DNA of 64,000 nucleotides from Lentzea guizhouensis (GTDB lineage Bacteria > Actinomycetota > Actinomycetes > Mycobacteriales > Pseudonocardiaceae), in contig NZ_CP016793.1 of assembly GCF_001701025.1 (NCBI RefSeq), positions 4,278,001 to 4,342,000 of the forward strand, in the 5' to 3' direction. Shown here one piece after another: positions 54,670 through 63,817 of the stretch (the stretch's first letter is position 1; the number at the start of each line of letters is the position of its first letter). The notes under the pieces are model-generated. The model saw nothing but the letters and a program-made list of their open reading frames with translations. It was not told the origin of the DNA and made no database searches. The translations under genes were made by a program, and so were the position numbers.

Positions 54670-55294
54670 CGTGCGGCGGGACGGGCTTGTCCGTCTCGTG
54701 CGGCACCGGCGCGCCCCACGTCGTGACGAGCGGCATGTGCCCGGCCCACACCAGGTTGGCCTCCAGGTCCTCCGGCTCCTCGCCCGGCCCGCCGTCGCGC
54801 ACCTTCACGCTGGCCTCGGTCAGGTCGATCTCCAGCGCGACGGTGGCGGCGAGCTCCTTGCGCGTCGGCTGCCGCGCGTAGTCCCAGCTGCCGGGCGTGA
54901 CGTGCTCGACGATGACCTTGAGGGCGTGCTCGGGGTCGTCCGCCACTCGCGCGGTGCCGTGGACGATCGCCGAGCGGTAGTTCATGGAGTGGTGGAACAC
55001 CGAGCGCGAGTACACGACGCCGTCGACGAGCGTGACCGACACGCACACCGGCTTGCCCTCGATCATGCTCCTGATGGACCGCGAGCCCGTCGAGCCGTGC
55101 AGGAAGATCCGGTCGCCGTCCCGCCCGTACGCGGTGGGGATGAGGAACGGGGCTCCGTCGACCTCGACGGCGAGGTGGCAGACCAGGCCCGCGTCGAGGA
55201 TGTCGTAGAGCACCTGGCGGTCTTCGACGGCTCTGTTCTTGCCGCGGACGACGGTGCTGCGCGGGGTCGGGGAGAGCTGCAGGTCAGAGGTCAT
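54650..55294 (-). CDS. Pyridoxamine 5'-phosphate oxidase-like (flavin-binding split barrel) protein
   Basis: A 214-aa FMN-binding split-barrel protein of the PNPOx-like group. The core is YDILDAGLVCHLAVEVDGAPFLIPTAYGRDGDRIFLHGST, followed by VDGVVYSRSVFHHSMNYRSAIVHG. Such proteins reduce flavin-, F420- or pyridoxine-type substrates. Divergent, 68 nt away, is a MocR regulator, and MocR proteins often control vitamin B6 genes, so a B6-linked role is a reasonable inference. ATG 55294 is the first start in the divergent spacer. Confidence 0.88.
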   Translation of the reverse strand: MTSDLQLSPTPRSTVVRGKNRAVEDRQVLYDILDAGLVCHLAVEVDGAPFLIPTAYGRDGDRIFLHGSTGSRSIRSMIEGKPVCVSVTLVDGVVYSRSVFHHSMNYRSAIVHGTARVADDPEHALKVIVEHVTPGSWDYARQPTRKELAATVALEIDLTEASVKVRDGGPGEEPEDLEANLVWAGHMPLVTTWGAPVPHETDKPVPPHVSARGR

Positions 55295-55314
55295 GACTCA
55301 CACTCTGCCCGGCG

Positions 55315-55364
55315 AAGTGGCATCATTGAAGCGCCATTTTCGACTGATCTGAGAAGGCCACTTT
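55315..55364. promoter_or_regulatory. Candidate MocR binding repeats
   Basis: GCCATTTT (55333-55340) and GCCACTTT (55357-55364) are direct repeats 24 nt apart, with an inverted AAGTGGC at 55315-55321. They lie between the divergent PNPOx and MocR genes, and the last overlaps the MocR start. Confidence 0.45.
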
Positions 55365-56725
55365 GGCTGAGACCGCACTGCCCGTCGCGCTGGACCGCTC
55401 CTCCGCCGAGCCGCTCGCCGTGCAGCTGGCCGACGCGCTGCGCTCCGCCGCCTCCGAAGGGCGGCTGCGCGCGGGCGACCGGCTGCCCTCCACGCGCGCT
55501 CGCCGATCGCCTCGGAGTGTCCCGCACCGTGACCGCGGCCGCATACGACCAGCTGCACGCCGAAGGGTGGATCGCGGGCCGTCACGGATCCGGCACGTAC
55601 GTCACGACGACGCCGCCCGGCCCGATGCGCAAACGTTCGCGCAAGGCCGTCGTCCCCGCCATCACCGACTTCGTCGACCTCGGCACCGGCGCACCCTGGG
55701 CCGGTGGCCTCGACCGCGCGGCCTGGCGCGTGCCTGGCGCGCCGCCGCCGACACACCACGCTGTCCCGCCCGGAACGCGCCGGCCTGCCGAGTACGCGAG
55801 GCCATCGCCGAACACCTGCTGCGCCACCGCGGCCTGGCCGTGAACGCCGACCCGGTGCTCGCCACCGGCGGCACCACGGCGGTGCTGACCGAGATCGCGG
55901 TCGCGGTCCTGCGGCGCGGCGACGCCGTGGCCGTGGAGGAACCCGGCTACCAGCGCGGTCGGCGTGTTCCGCGCGGCGGGCTTGAAGGTCGTCCAAGCCG
56001 CCGTCGACGCCGAGGGCCTGCTCCCCGACGCCGTCCCCGCGGGCGTCCGCGCCGTCTACTGCTCGCCCGCGCACCAGTACCCGCTGGGCGGCCGCATGTC
56101 GGCGGGCCGCCGGGTGGCGTTGGTCGAGCGCGCGCGCCGCGACGGATGGCTGGTCATCGAGGACGACTACGACGGCGAGCTCCGCTACGACGTGGCCCCG
56201 CTGCCCTCACTCGCCGCGCTGGCCCCGGACGTCGTCGTCCACCTCGGCACCACCAGCAAGATCCTCACCCCCACCCTCGGCGCGGGCTGGATGGTCGCCC
56301 CCGAGCACATCGCCACCGCCGTCCTCGAACACCGCGACCTCACCGGCACCAGCCCGGCCGCCGCCGGCCAGCGCGTCGTCGTCGAGCTCGCCCGCACCGG
56401 CGACCTGGGCCGCCACCTCCGCAAGCTCCGCCGCGAACTGGCCGAACGCCGGGCCCTGATCGTCGACACGTTCGCCGCGGCCGGCATCGAGGTCCTCGGC
56501 GACGACGCGGGCGCGCACGTCGTGGTCCTGCTGCCGAACGCGGACGCCGAGCGCGAGGTGATGAAGCAGGCACTCGAACGCGGCCTGCGCGTGGACGGCC
56601 TCGGCAGGCACTTCGTCCACCGCGCGCGGTGGCACGGCCTGGCCATCGGGTACAGCGCGTGCTCCCGGGAACAGCTGATCAGCGCCTTGCCGGTGCTGGT
56701 GGAACTGCTCAGCAGGGCCGGCTGA
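55363..56725 (+). pseudogene. MocR-type (GntR-aminotransferase) regulator with multiple small deletions
   Basis: A regulator of about 455 aa if repaired: an N-terminal GntR winged helix (LADALRSAASEGRLRAGDRLPSTR..LADRLGVSRTVTAAAYDQL) and a PLP-aminotransferase-like domain (VEEPGYQR, YCSPAHQYPLGGRMS, EDDYDGELRY, the Lys in GTTSKILTPTLGAGW). The frame changes about six times: near 55498 (2 nt lost), 55724, 55754, 55792, 55797 and 55952 (2 nt lost). Each repair restores conserved sequence, and all lie in CG runs, so sequencing error is more likely than decay. Start TTG 55363 has GAGAAGG upstream. Confidence 0.85.
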
Positions 56726-57671
56726 CCGTCACCATCTCGCGGGCGTCGACGAACCCCAGCCGGTGGTTCACCCGGATCATGTGGACGTTGTCGCCGTTGG
56801 TCTGGGTCTCGATGAACTCCAGGGCGGGCCGGTCCGCGAGCAGCCAGCGCAGCATGTGCGCCTTCACCAGACGTCCGAGCCCACGGCCGCGGTGCGCAGG
56901 CGCTACCACCGTGTCCTCCTGCCACGCCGACGTCACGTTCGAGGGGTAGAGCGACAGCTCGGTCAGCGCGACGACCTCACCGCCGTGCACGGCGGTGACG
57001 ATGCGTTGCTCGACGCCCGCCTGCCTGGCGAGCGACTCCTTGGCGCGCACCTGCTCGGGCGTCCACGCCGGGGAGACGGACACGATGCCCTCCGCCGGTG
57101 CGTCGACGATCGACTGCCTGGTCGCGGCCACCGACGCCAGCAGGTGCTCCGGCGTCGCGTTGATCCACTGCTGCACGCGGTACCCGTCCGGCGCCGGCAC
57201 GTCCCACACCGCCGGGTCGACGTCCGCGATCGTCAGCTTCTGCCACAGCCGGTGCGCTCCCACCGTGAACCCGCGCGCGACCGCCCACCGCTCACCGGCG
57301 CTGCCCCTGGTCACCCACAGGTTCTCGAACGTCTCCCTGCCCCTGCCGCGCAGCTCGGTGAGCAGGGCCTCCAGCACCTCGGTGCCGATGCCCTGCCGTC
57401 GGTGGTCCGGGTGCACCTCGACCTCGCCGGCGGCGATCCGCGAGTTCTCGGCCGGCAGCAACGCCACCGACGCCGCGGCCACCACCACTCCGTTCCGCAC
57501 GGCGATGCGGTGGATCACCTCGCCGTGCTCCACGCGCGGGTTGCGCAACCCGCGCGCGATCCGCTCCCTGTCCGGCACCGGCGCGGTGGGGTCGTCGACG
57601 GGCTGGGTCGCGACTCGCAACGCGACGTAGCCGTCCAGGTCGTCGAGGTCGAGGGGTTTGATCTCCAGCAC
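56709..57671 (-). CDS. Tandem GNAT N-acetyltransferase
   Basis: A 320-aa protein with two GNAT folds. The first has the acetyl-CoA loop EVHPDHRRQGIGTEVL, and the second has VVAPAHRGRGLGRLVKAHML followed by TQTNGDNVHMIRVNHRLGF. Both loops keep the R/QxxGxG/A pattern, so both sites could be active, though often only one is. The substrate is unknown. The GTG start is 66 nt from the divergent ddl gene, and the 3' end overlaps the convergent MocR gene by 17 nt. Confidence 0.88.
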   Translation of the reverse strand: MLEIKPLDLDDLDGYVALRVATQPVDDPTAPVPDRERIARGLRNPRVEHGEVIHRIAVRNGVVVAAASVALLPAENSRIAAGEVEVHPDHRRQGIGTEVLEALLTELRGRGRETFENLWVTRGSAGERWAVARGFTVGAHRLWQKLTIADVDPAVWDVPAPDGYRVQQWINATPEHLLASVAATRQSIVDAPAEGIVSVSPAWTPEQVRAKESLARQAGVEQRIVTAVHGGEVVALTELSLYPSNVTSAWQEDTVVAPAHRGRGLGRLVKAHMLRWLLADRPALEFIETQTNGDNVHMIRVNHRLGFVDAREMVTVSRPC

Positions 57672-57724
57672 GACTCGACGTCAGCGGCCGCCAACTGGTC
57701 AACAGTGGCAATCGCCCAAACGGG

Positions 57725-57730
57725 TAGGGT
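57725..57730 (+). promoter_or_regulatory. -10 box TAGGGT for leaderless ddl
   Basis: TAGGGT is 7 nt before the ddl ATG, and no Shine-Dalgarno is present. Confidence 0.5.
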
Positions 57731-57737
57731 CGCCCGC

Positions 57738-58787
57738 ATGACGCAGCGCAAGACGAGGGTGGCCGTGATCTTCGGCGGTCGCAGCTCCGAGCACGAGGTC
57801 TCCTGCCAGTCCGCCAAGAGCGTGCTGCCGCACCTCGACGCCGACCGCTTCGAGGTGGTGCCGGTCGGCATCACGCCGCAGGGGCAGTGGGCGCTCGGCA
57901 CGGACCCCGGCGCGTTGGAGGCCGGTACCGGCAACCTCCCGACGCTGCGCAACCAGACCGTGGCCGCGATCGAGCCGGGGCAGGCGCTGGAGGGCGTCGA
58001 CGTCGTGTTCCCGTTGCTGCACGGCGCGTGGGGCGAGGACGGCACCATCCAGGGGCTGCTGGAGCTCGGCGGGCTGCCGTACGTCGGGCCCGGTGTGTTC
58101 GCGAGCGCCGCCGCCATGGACAAGATCTTCGCCAAGAAGCTGCTGCAGGCCGAAGGTCTGAACGTCGGCACGTTCGTCGCGCTCGACCGCGCCGCCACCA
58201 CGCTGACCCTCGACGAGCGCGAGCGGCTCGGGCTGCCGGTGTTCGTGAAGCCGTCGCGCGCCGGGTCGTCGGTCGGCATCTCGAAGATCAGCGACTGGGC
58301 CGACCTGGACGCCGCCATCTTCGAGGCGCGCCAGCACGACCCCAAGGTCATCGTCGAGGCGGCCGTGCCGAACGCGCGCGAGATCGAGTGCGCGGTGCTC
58401 GAGTTCCCCGACGGCCGGGTCGAGGCGTCGCTGCCCGCCGAGCTGCGGCCGGTCGGCGAGGGCGTCGAGTGGTACGACTACAACGCCAAGTACGTCGACG
58501 ACTCCTACGAGGCCGACATCCCGGCCAAGCTCGACGACGACATCACCGCGCGGCTGCGGGAGATGGCCGTCACGGCGTTCAAGGCGCTCGACTGCCAGGG
58601 CCTGTCCAGGGTGGACTTCTTCCTCACGGAGGACGACCAGCTGATCATCAACGAGCTCAACACCATGCCCGGCTTCACGCCGATCTCCATGTACCCCAAG
58701 GCGTGGGAGGCGACCGGTGTGGACTTCGCCACGCTGCTGACCACGCTGATCGAGACGGCGGTCGCGCGCGGCTCAGGCCTGCGCTAA
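57738..58787 (+). CDS. ddl: D-alanine--D-alanine ligase
   Basis: A 349-aa ATP-grasp ligase that makes D-Ala-D-Ala for peptidoglycan. Motifs: VIFGGRSSEHEVSCQSA, PLLHGAWGEDGTIQGLLEL, FVKPSRAGSSVGISK and INELNTMPGFTPISMYPK. In the omega-loop region the specificity residue is in WYDYNAKY, where Tyr indicates D-Ala rather than D-lactate as acceptor, so this is not a vancomycin-resistance ligase. ATG 57738 is probably leaderless. Confidence 0.95.
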   Translation: MTQRKTRVAVIFGGRSSEHEVSCQSAKSVLPHLDADRFEVVPVGITPQGQWALGTDPGALEAGTGNLPTLRNQTVAAIEPGQALEGVDVVFPLLHGAWGEDGTIQGLLELGGLPYVGPGVFASAAAMDKIFAKKLLQAEGLNVGTFVALDRAATTLTLDERERLGLPVFVKPSRAGSSVGISKISDWADLDAAIFEARQHDPKVIVEAAVPNAREIECAVLEFPDGRVEASLPAELRPVGEGVEWYDYNAKYVDDSYEADIPAKLDDDITARLREMAVTAFKALDCQGLSRVDFFLTEDDQLIINELNTMPGFTPISMYPKAWEATGVDFATLLTTLIETAVARGSGLR

Positions 58788-59350
58788 GGGGTTGTGCGAA
58801 CCGTTTGCTTCGGCAGCAGGTCACGCACCGTCGTGGAGATGTCCTGCAACGGCCCGGTGCCCGCGTCGTCGGGCACCGTCAGCGCCACGTACACCCCGCG
58901 GTCGACGACCACCCACGTGGAGGTGCCGGAACCCGGCAGCTGCAGCCACTGGACGTCCGAGATCACCCGCAGCTGGGCCGACGGCGACAGCTCGGCCGGG
59001 CGGGGGAGTCCGCAGCGCAGCACCACCGGGTCGTGCTGAGCGTCACCCCACGCGACCGCGGCGGGCGGCGCCGGCGTGGCGATCTCCCTGCGCGGCAGCA
59101 TGTCCTTACCGGACGGCAGCCCGACCGGCAGCTTCTCGACCAGCGAGGTGCACTGCGGTGAACCGGCGTCCGGCGCGTCGATCGAGACCAGCGCGAGCGG
59201 CCCCGAGCGGCCGGGGACGACGTCCTCGGCCTCGTTTCCCGTGCCCAGCACGAGACCGAGCGCGGCGACACCGATGGCGAGCAGCACGGCGAGCCCGACC
59301 GCCACAACGAGCGGCCGGGACAGCGTCGACGTGGATTCCTGCTGAGTCAC
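58784..59350 (-). CDS. DUF3515 family membrane-anchored protein
   Basis: A 188-aa protein with one N-terminal TM helix (PLVVAVGLAVLLAIGVAALGLVL) and an extracytoplasmic domain of the DUF3515 type, with conserved Cys residues (SPQCTSLV, VVLRCGLPRP) and a WVVVDRGVYVALTVP strand. It occupies the conserved place between ddl and thiL (Rv2980 position in M. tuberculosis). Its function is unknown. The start is GTG 59350. Its end overlaps the ddl stop region by 4 nt. Confidence 0.85.
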   Translation of the reverse strand: MTQQESTSTLSRPLVVAVGLAVLLAIGVAALGLVLGTGNEAEDVVPGRSGPLALVSIDAPDAGSPQCTSLVEKLPVGLPSGKDMLPRREIATPAPPAAVAWGDAQHDPVVLRCGLPRPAELSPSAQLRVISDVQWLQLPGSGTSTWVVVDRGVYVALTVPDDAGTGPLQDISTTVRDLLPKQTVRTTP

Positions 59351-59373
59351 CCGGCTATGACAACACGGGCTGA

Positions 59374-59607
59374 CTAGAGGTGGACCACCGGGCAGGTGAG
59401 CGTCCGGGTGATGCCCTCGACGTTCTGGATGCGCGCCACCACGAGCTGGCCGAGCTGGTCGACGGTGTCGGCCTCGGCGCGGACGATGACGTCGTACGGA
59501 CCGGTGACGTCCTCGGCGGTGGCGACGCCGGTGATGCCGGAGATCTCGGAGGCGACTGCAGCGGCCTTGCCGACCTCGGTCTGGATGAGGATGTATGCAT
59601 GCACCAC
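59374..59607 (-). CDS. Stand-alone Lrp/AsnC ligand-binding (RAM) domain protein
   Basis: A 77-aa protein consisting only of the amino-acid-binding RAM domain of Lrp/AsnC regulators (VHAYILIQTEVGKAAAVASE, GPYDVIVRAEADTVDQLGQL, TRTLTCPVVH). It lacks the helix-turn-helix. Such small proteins form octamer-type rings and may sense amino acids or modulate full-length Lrp. Two consecutive GTG codons could each start it. It is divergent from thiL. Confidence 0.88.
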   Translation of the reverse strand: MVHAYILIQTEVGKAAAVASEISGITGVATAEDVTGPYDVIVRAEADTVDQLGQLVVARIQNVEGITRTLTCPVVHL

Positions 59608-59704
59608 GGCGTGCCCCTTCGTCGCGACAGGTTGGGTCGAGGTAGGAACGTGTCACGCAACGTACCCCAGTTGGGGTTCCGAATGCTCAGATTGGGAGGC
59701 AACT

Positions 59705-60673
59705 TTGCGTCCGCAGCCGCCGCGCGACGCGGAGACGGTCGCCGACGTGGGTGAGTTCCACCTCATCCACCGGGTGACGACCGGCCGGGCGCAGCCGGAG
59801 ACCACGATCCTCGGTCCCGGCGACGACGCGGCCGTCGTCGCCGTGCCGGACGGGCGTGTCGTGGCGTCGATGGACGTGCTGGTCGAGGGTGTCCACTTCA
59901 GACTCGACTGGTCCACACCCGAGCAGGTGGGCCGAAAAGCGGCCGCGGTGAACCTCGCGGACGTCGTCGCGATGGGAGCGTTGCCGTCCGGTCTGCTCGT
60001 CGGTGTGGCGTGTCCTCCCGACACCCCGGCGGCCACGATCCAGGGGATCATGGCGGGCCTGTGGGAGGAAGCGGCCAAGGCCGGCGCCGGCGTCGTGGGC
60101 GGCGACATGGTCAGCTCCGCCACACTGGTGATCTCCATCACGGCCATGGGTGACATGAACGGGCTGGAGCCGGTCACGAGGTCGGGAGCGCTCGTCGGTG
60201 ACGTCGTGGCGGTCACCGGACGGCTCGGCTGGGCGGCGGCGGGACTGGCCGTGCTGGGCCGCGGGTTCCGTTCCCCGGTCGGCATCGTGAACGCCCAGCG
60301 CTCGCCGGAGCCACCGTACGAGGAGGGCCCCAGGGCCGCGGAGGCCGGCGCGACGTCGATGATCGACATCTCGGACGGGCTGCTGCAGGACCTCGGTCAC
60401 ATCGCCGACTCGTCGGGCGTGGCGATCGACATCCGCACCGAGCTGCTGCCGTTGCACCCGCGCCTGCTGGACGTGGCGTCCGCGCTCGGCGGTGACGCCC
60501 GGCACTGGGCGCTCACGGGTGGGGAGGACCACGCGCTGGCCGCGACCTTCCCCGGTCCCAAGGCCGTGCCGGAGGGCTGGACCACGATCGGCACGGTCCG
60601 CGCCGGCGAGGGTGTCACGGTCGACGGCAGGACGTACGAAAAACCTCCCGGCTGGGAGCACTGGCGCGCGTAG
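59705..60673 (+). CDS. thiL: Thiamine-monophosphate kinase
   Basis: A 322-aa kinase for the last step of thiamine diphosphate synthesis, of the PurM-like ATP-binding superfamily. Motifs: ILGPGDDAAVV, SMDVLVEGVHF, VNLADVVAMGALP, VGGDMVSSATLVISI and DISDGLLQDLGHIA. Length is normal. TTG 59705 is chosen because GGGAGG lies 5 nt upstream. Its TAG stop begins the TAGACT box of the next gene. Confidence 0.94.
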   Translation: MRPQPPRDAETVADVGEFHLIHRVTTGRAQPETTILGPGDDAAVVAVPDGRVVASMDVLVEGVHFRLDWSTPEQVGRKAAAVNLADVVAMGALPSGLLVGVACPPDTPAATIQGIMAGLWEEAAKAGAGVVGGDMVSSATLVISITAMGDMNGLEPVTRSGALVGDVVAVTGRLGWAAAGLAVLGRGFRSPVGIVNAQRSPEPPYEEGPRAAEAGATSMIDISDGLLQDLGHIADSSGVAIDIRTELLPLHPRLLDVASALGGDARHWALTGGEDHALAATFPGPKAVPEGWTTIGTVRAGEGVTVDGRTYEKPPGWEHWRA

Positions 60674-60676
60674 ACT
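60671..60676 (+). promoter_or_regulatory. -10 box TAGACT overlapping the thiL stop codon
   Basis: TAG (thiL stop) plus ACT, 8 nt before the GTG at 60685. Confidence 0.4.
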
Positions 60677-60684
60677 GGCTCACT

Positions 60685-61140
60685 GTGGAACTATGCACGC
60701 GCGCGTATGACCATCCAGACTCGGTCAAGCTGATCGAGGACCTCCAGCAGGTCTTCGTCGAGCGCTACGGCGAGAAGGACGTGACGCCGGTCGACCCGGC
60801 GCAGTTCGCCGCCCCGCTGGGCTACTTCGTGGTCGGCTACCTCGACGGCTCCCCGGTCGCGTGCGGCGGCTGGCGCGTGCACCAGGAGCTCGACGGCGCC
60901 GCGGAGATCAAGCGGATGTACGTGGCCGAGTCGTTGCGCGGCCGCGGTCTCTCCCGGCTCGTGCTGACGAACCTGGAGGACACCGCGCGCGAGGCAGGCC
61001 ACCGGCAGATGGTGCTGGAAACCGGCCTCCGCCAGCCCGAGGCCATCGGCCTCTACCTGGCCACCGGTTATGAGCGGATCGCGAACTTCGGCGTCTACCG
61101 CGACCACCCGGAGAGCCGTTGCTACGGCAAGCCGTTGTAG
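60685..61140 (+). CDS. GNAT family N-acetyltransferase
   Basis: A 151-aa acetyltransferase. The acetyl-CoA loop is RMYVAESLRGRGLSRLVLTNLE, followed by ETGLRQPEAIGLYLATGYE, the usual motif-B helix. The substrate is unknown. The GTG start is 11 nt after thiL with a TAGACT box. The TAG stop begins the box of the next gene. Confidence 0.9.
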   Translation: MELCTRAYDHPDSVKLIEDLQQVFVERYGEKDVTPVDPAQFAAPLGYFVVGYLDGSPVACGGWRVHQELDGAAEIKRMYVAESLRGRGLSRLVLTNLEDTAREAGHRQMVLETGLRQPEAIGLYLATGYERIANFGVYRDHPESRCYGKPL

Positions 61141-61143
61141 GTT
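61138..61143 (+). promoter_or_regulatory. -10 box TAGGTT overlapping the GNAT stop codon
   Basis: TAG (stop) plus GTT, 7 nt before the ATG at 61151. Confidence 0.4.
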
Positions 61144-61150
61144 CGGCTCC

Positions 61151-61672
61151 ATGGCCATCTATGCGCTCGGGGACTACACGCCGCAGATCCACCCGGCCGC
61201 GTACGTGCACCCCGATGCCACGGTGATCGGTGACGTCCGCATCGGCGCGCATTCGTCGGTGTGGCCCCAGGCCGTGCTGCGCGGTGACTACGGGCGCATC
61301 GTCGTCGACGAGCGCACGTCGGTCCAGGACGGCACGGTCGTCCACTGCACCGAGGTCCACCCCGTGCACATCGGCTCCGGGTGCGTGATCGGGCACAACG
61401 TCCACATCGAGGGCGCGACCGTCGCGGACGACTGCCTGATCGCGTCGGGATCGGTGGTGCTCAACGGTTCCATCGTGGAGAAGGGGGCGATCGTCGGCGC
61501 CGGCGCGGTGGTCTCGTTCGACGGCCACGTCCGCGAACGCACGATGGTGCTCGGAGTGCCGGCCCGTGAGCGTGCCGGTTACGTTGTGCCGGAACAGGCC
61601 TGGGCGTTCATCGTGGAGAAGTACGTGCAGAACATCGCGGTGTACCGGGAACAGCTCCGTCGTTTGGACTGA
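61151..61672 (+). CDS. Gamma-carbonic anhydrase-family hexapeptide-repeat protein
   Basis: A 173-aa left-handed beta-helix of hexapeptide repeats ([66 protein letters not shown]). The zinc histidines sit in VVHCTEVHP and [10 protein letters not shown], matching YrdA/CaiE-type gamma-carbonic anhydrases. Activity as a true carbonic anhydrase is not proven for this group. ATG 61151 is likely leaderless. ung follows. Confidence 0.92.
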   Translation: MAIYALGDYTPQIHPAAYVHPDATVIGDVRIGAHSSVWPQAVLRGDYGRIVVDERTSVQDGTVVHCTEVHPVHIGSGCVIGHNVHIEGATVADDCLIASGSVVLNGSIVEKGAIVGAGAVVSFDGHVRERTMVLGVPARERAGYVVPEQAWAFIVEKYVQNIAVYREQLRRLD

Positions 61673-61678
61673 GTGGGA

Positions 61679-61684
61679 TAGGGT
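61679..61684 (+). promoter_or_regulatory. -10 box TAGGGT for leaderless ung
   Basis: TAGGGT lies 8 nt before the ung GTG, with no Shine-Dalgarno. Confidence 0.45.
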
Positions 61685-61692
61685 TCCCAGCC

Positions 61693-62367
61693 GTGGCTCG
61701 TCCCCTCAACGAAGTTGTCGAAGCCGGTTGGGCTGAAGCTCTCGCCCCCGTTGCTGACCAGATCGCCGCCATGGGTGAGTTCCTGCGCGCGGAGGTCGCC
61801 GCCGGCCGCACCTACCTACCTGCGGGCGAGAACGTGCTGCGTGCGTTCCAGCAGCCGTTCCACCAGGTCAAGGTGCTCATCGTCGGCCAGGACCCGTACC
61901 CGACGCCCGGACACGCGGTCGGCCTGTCGTTCTCCGTGGCGCCCGACGTGCGGCCGATCCCCAAGTCGCTCATCAACATCTACAAGGAGTACGCCGAGGA
62001 CCTGGGACACCCGATCCCGTCCAACGGCGACCTGACGCCGTGGTCGGAGCGGGGTGTGCTGCTGCTCAACAGGGCGCTCACCGTCCAGCCCGGCAAGGCC
62101 AACTCGCACCAGGGCAAGGGCTGGGAGGCCGTCACCGAGCAGGCGATCAAGGCGCTCGCCGCCCGCGACGCACCGCTCGTGTCGATCCTGTGGGGCCGCA
62201 ACGCGCGCAACCTGCGTCCGCTGCTGGAACCGTTGCCCGCCATCGAGTCCGCGCACCCGTCACCGCTGTCCGCGCACTCCGGGTTCTTCGGCTCGAAGCC
62301 GTTCAGCCGCGCCAACGAGCTGCTCGCGAAGCAGGGCGCCGAGCCGGTCGACTGGAAGCTCCCGTAA
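61693..62367 (+). CDS. ung: Uracil-DNA glycosylase (family 1)
   Basis: A 224-aa DNA-repair enzyme excising uracil. The water-activating loop [22 protein letters not shown], the Pro-rich region NSHQGKGWE and the Leu-intercalation loop [13 protein letters not shown] are complete. Length is normal. The GTG start is likely leaderless. It is in the conserved thiL-ung neighbourhood. Confidence 0.96.
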   Translation: MARPLNEVVEAGWAEALAPVADQIAAMGEFLRAEVAAGRTYLPAGENVLRAFQQPFHQVKVLIVGQDPYPTPGHAVGLSFSVAPDVRPIPKSLINIYKEYAEDLGHPIPSNGDLTPWSERGVLLLNRALTVQPGKANSHQGKGWEAVTEQAIKALAARDAPLVSILWGRNARNLRPLLEPLPAIESAHPSPLSAHSGFFGSKPFSRANELLAKQGAEPVDWKLP

Positions 62368-62395
62368 TTCGCGCGTCCCGCACGCCTCACGCCAC

Positions 62396-62401
62396 TAGCG
62401 T
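62396..62401 (+). promoter_or_regulatory. -10 box TAGCGT for leaderless MFS gene
   Basis: TAGCGT is 8 nt before the GTG at 62410. Confidence 0.45.
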
Positions 62402-62409
62402 CGCGAGGT

Positions 62410-63606
62410 GTGCGGGGGAATCGTGATCTGTTCATCGTCGCTGCCGGTGTGGGCGTCAGCGAGTTCGGCAACGCGCTGACGTTGCTGGTCCTGCTCTTCT
62501 GGGCGACGCCGATCAGCTCGCTGCTGGTGGCCGCGATCCTGGTCGCCGAGCTGCTCCCGTTCGTCCTCGGGGCGCCTCTGGCCGGCCTGCTCGTCGACCG
62601 GCTGCCCAACCGCCGCCTGCTGACCGCCGGGGTGCTCTGCCAAGGTGGCGCGATCGCGGCCATCGCACCGCTGATGGGACAGCCCGCGTTCGTGGTCGCG
62701 CTGGTGCTGCTCTTCGGCTGCGGCCGTGCGGTCGCCCAGCCCAGCATGTCCGCGCTCGTGCCGCACATCGCGGGCGAGGAGCACTCCACCCGCGCCTACG
62801 CGTTGATCGGCACCACCCGCAGCGTCGGCAACATCGCCGGGGTCACCGGGGGAGCGGTGCTCGCCGGGTTCTTCGGCCACCCGGCCGCGTTGCTGATGAA
62901 CGGCGCGACCTTCTTCGTCTACGCGGTGCTGCTGGCGTTCATGCGGTCCGAGCGCAGGCCCACGGGTGAGCACTCGGCGCGGCCCAGCGCGCTGGCCGGT
63001 GTCCGGCACGTGCGCCAGGACGCCGTGTTGTTCGCGGCGATCCTCGGGCTGGCGTGCTTCGTCGGCGCGACGGTGGTGATCAACGTGGCCGACCCCGCCT
63101 TCGTGCGGTTCGTGCTGCACGGCAACGAGTTCCTGCTGGGCGCGATGCAGGCGTGCTGGATGGTCGGCATCATCGTCGGCAACCGGCTCGCCGCGCGGCT
63201 GACGTCGGTGTCCCAGCTCGCCCACGCGCTGGCGATCACCGGCGTGACCACGGGCGTCGCGGTGCTGATCCCGGCGACGTTCCCGTTCGTCGCGGCCGCG
63301 GTGATCGGGTGGTTCATCGGCGGTGTTTCCAACGGCGTGGACAACGTGACGATGAACGCGATCGTCCGGCTGCGGACACCGGAGGCGATGCGTGGACGTG
63401 CGTTCGCCGCGGTCGGGTCGATGGTGACCGGCGCGAACCTGCTCGGAACGGCGGCCGCCGGTGGCTTGCTGCTGGTCATGGGGCCGCGGGCGGTGTTCGC
63501 GATCGGGGGCACCGGGGCGTTGCTCGTCGGTGTGGCCTGCCTGGTGTTCGTGCGCAGGGCCCTGGAACGCGAGAAGAGCCCGGCCGAAGCCGGGCTCTCC
63601 CCGTAG
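62410..63606 (+). CDS. Major facilitator superfamily transporter
   Basis: A 398-aa protein with 12 predicted TM helices. MFS motif A-like loop AGLLVDRLPNRRLLT lies after TM2, and the central cytoplasmic loop (MRSERRPTGEHSARPSA) separates the halves. It resembles the EntS/MFS_3-type efflux group. Cargo is unknown. It stands alone with a leaderless-type start; the 3' end (EKSPAEAGLSP) contains a GCCCGGCC.. GC-rich stem that could act as terminator. Confidence 0.88.
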   Translation: MRGNRDLFIVAAGVGVSEFGNALTLLVLLFWATPISSLLVAAILVAELLPFVLGAPLAGLLVDRLPNRRLLTAGVLCQGGAIAAIAPLMGQPAFVVALVLLFGCGRAVAQPSMSALVPHIAGEEHSTRAYALIGTTRSVGNIAGVTGGAVLAGFFGHPAALLMNGATFFVYAVLLAFMRSERRPTGEHSARPSALAGVRHVRQDAVLFAAILGLACFVGATVVINVADPAFVRFVLHGNEFLLGAMQACWMVGIIVGNRLAARLTSVSQLAHALAITGVTTGVAVLIPATFPFVAAAVIGWFIGGVSNGVDNVTMNAIVRLRTPEAMRGRAFAAVGSMVTGANLLGTAAAGGLLLVMGPRAVFAIGGTGALLVGVACLVFVRRALEREKSPAEAGLSP

Positions 63607-63625
63607 TCACGAACTGTGGCGGTGA

Positions 63626-63817
63626 TCAGCCGCGCACAACCTTGCCGGCCTTCAGGCAGGAGGTGCACACGTTGATGCGCTGGCGCTGCGAGGCCGAAAC
63701 CTTGGCGCGCACAGACTGGATGTTCGGGTTCCAGCGGCGGTTCGTCTTCCGCTGGGAGTGCGAAACCGAATGGCCGAAGCCCGGCCCCTTGCCACAGACG
63801 TCGCACACGGCAGCCAC
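63626..63817 (-). CDS. rpmB: 50S ribosomal protein L28 (zinc-binding form)
   Basis: A 63-aa ribosomal protein. Characteristic sequence: [33 protein letters not shown], then [17 protein letters not shown]. The CxxC...CxxC pairs show this is the zinc-containing C+ form, as opposed to the Zur-regulated C- paralogue. I chose GTG 63817 because AGGAG lies 8 nt upstream and it gives the canonical start. It is divergent from the DAK-domain gene. Confidence 0.96.
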   Translation of the reverse strand: MAAVCDVCGKGPGFGHSVSHSQRKTNRRWNPNIQSVRAKVSASQRQRINVCTSCLKAGKVVRG

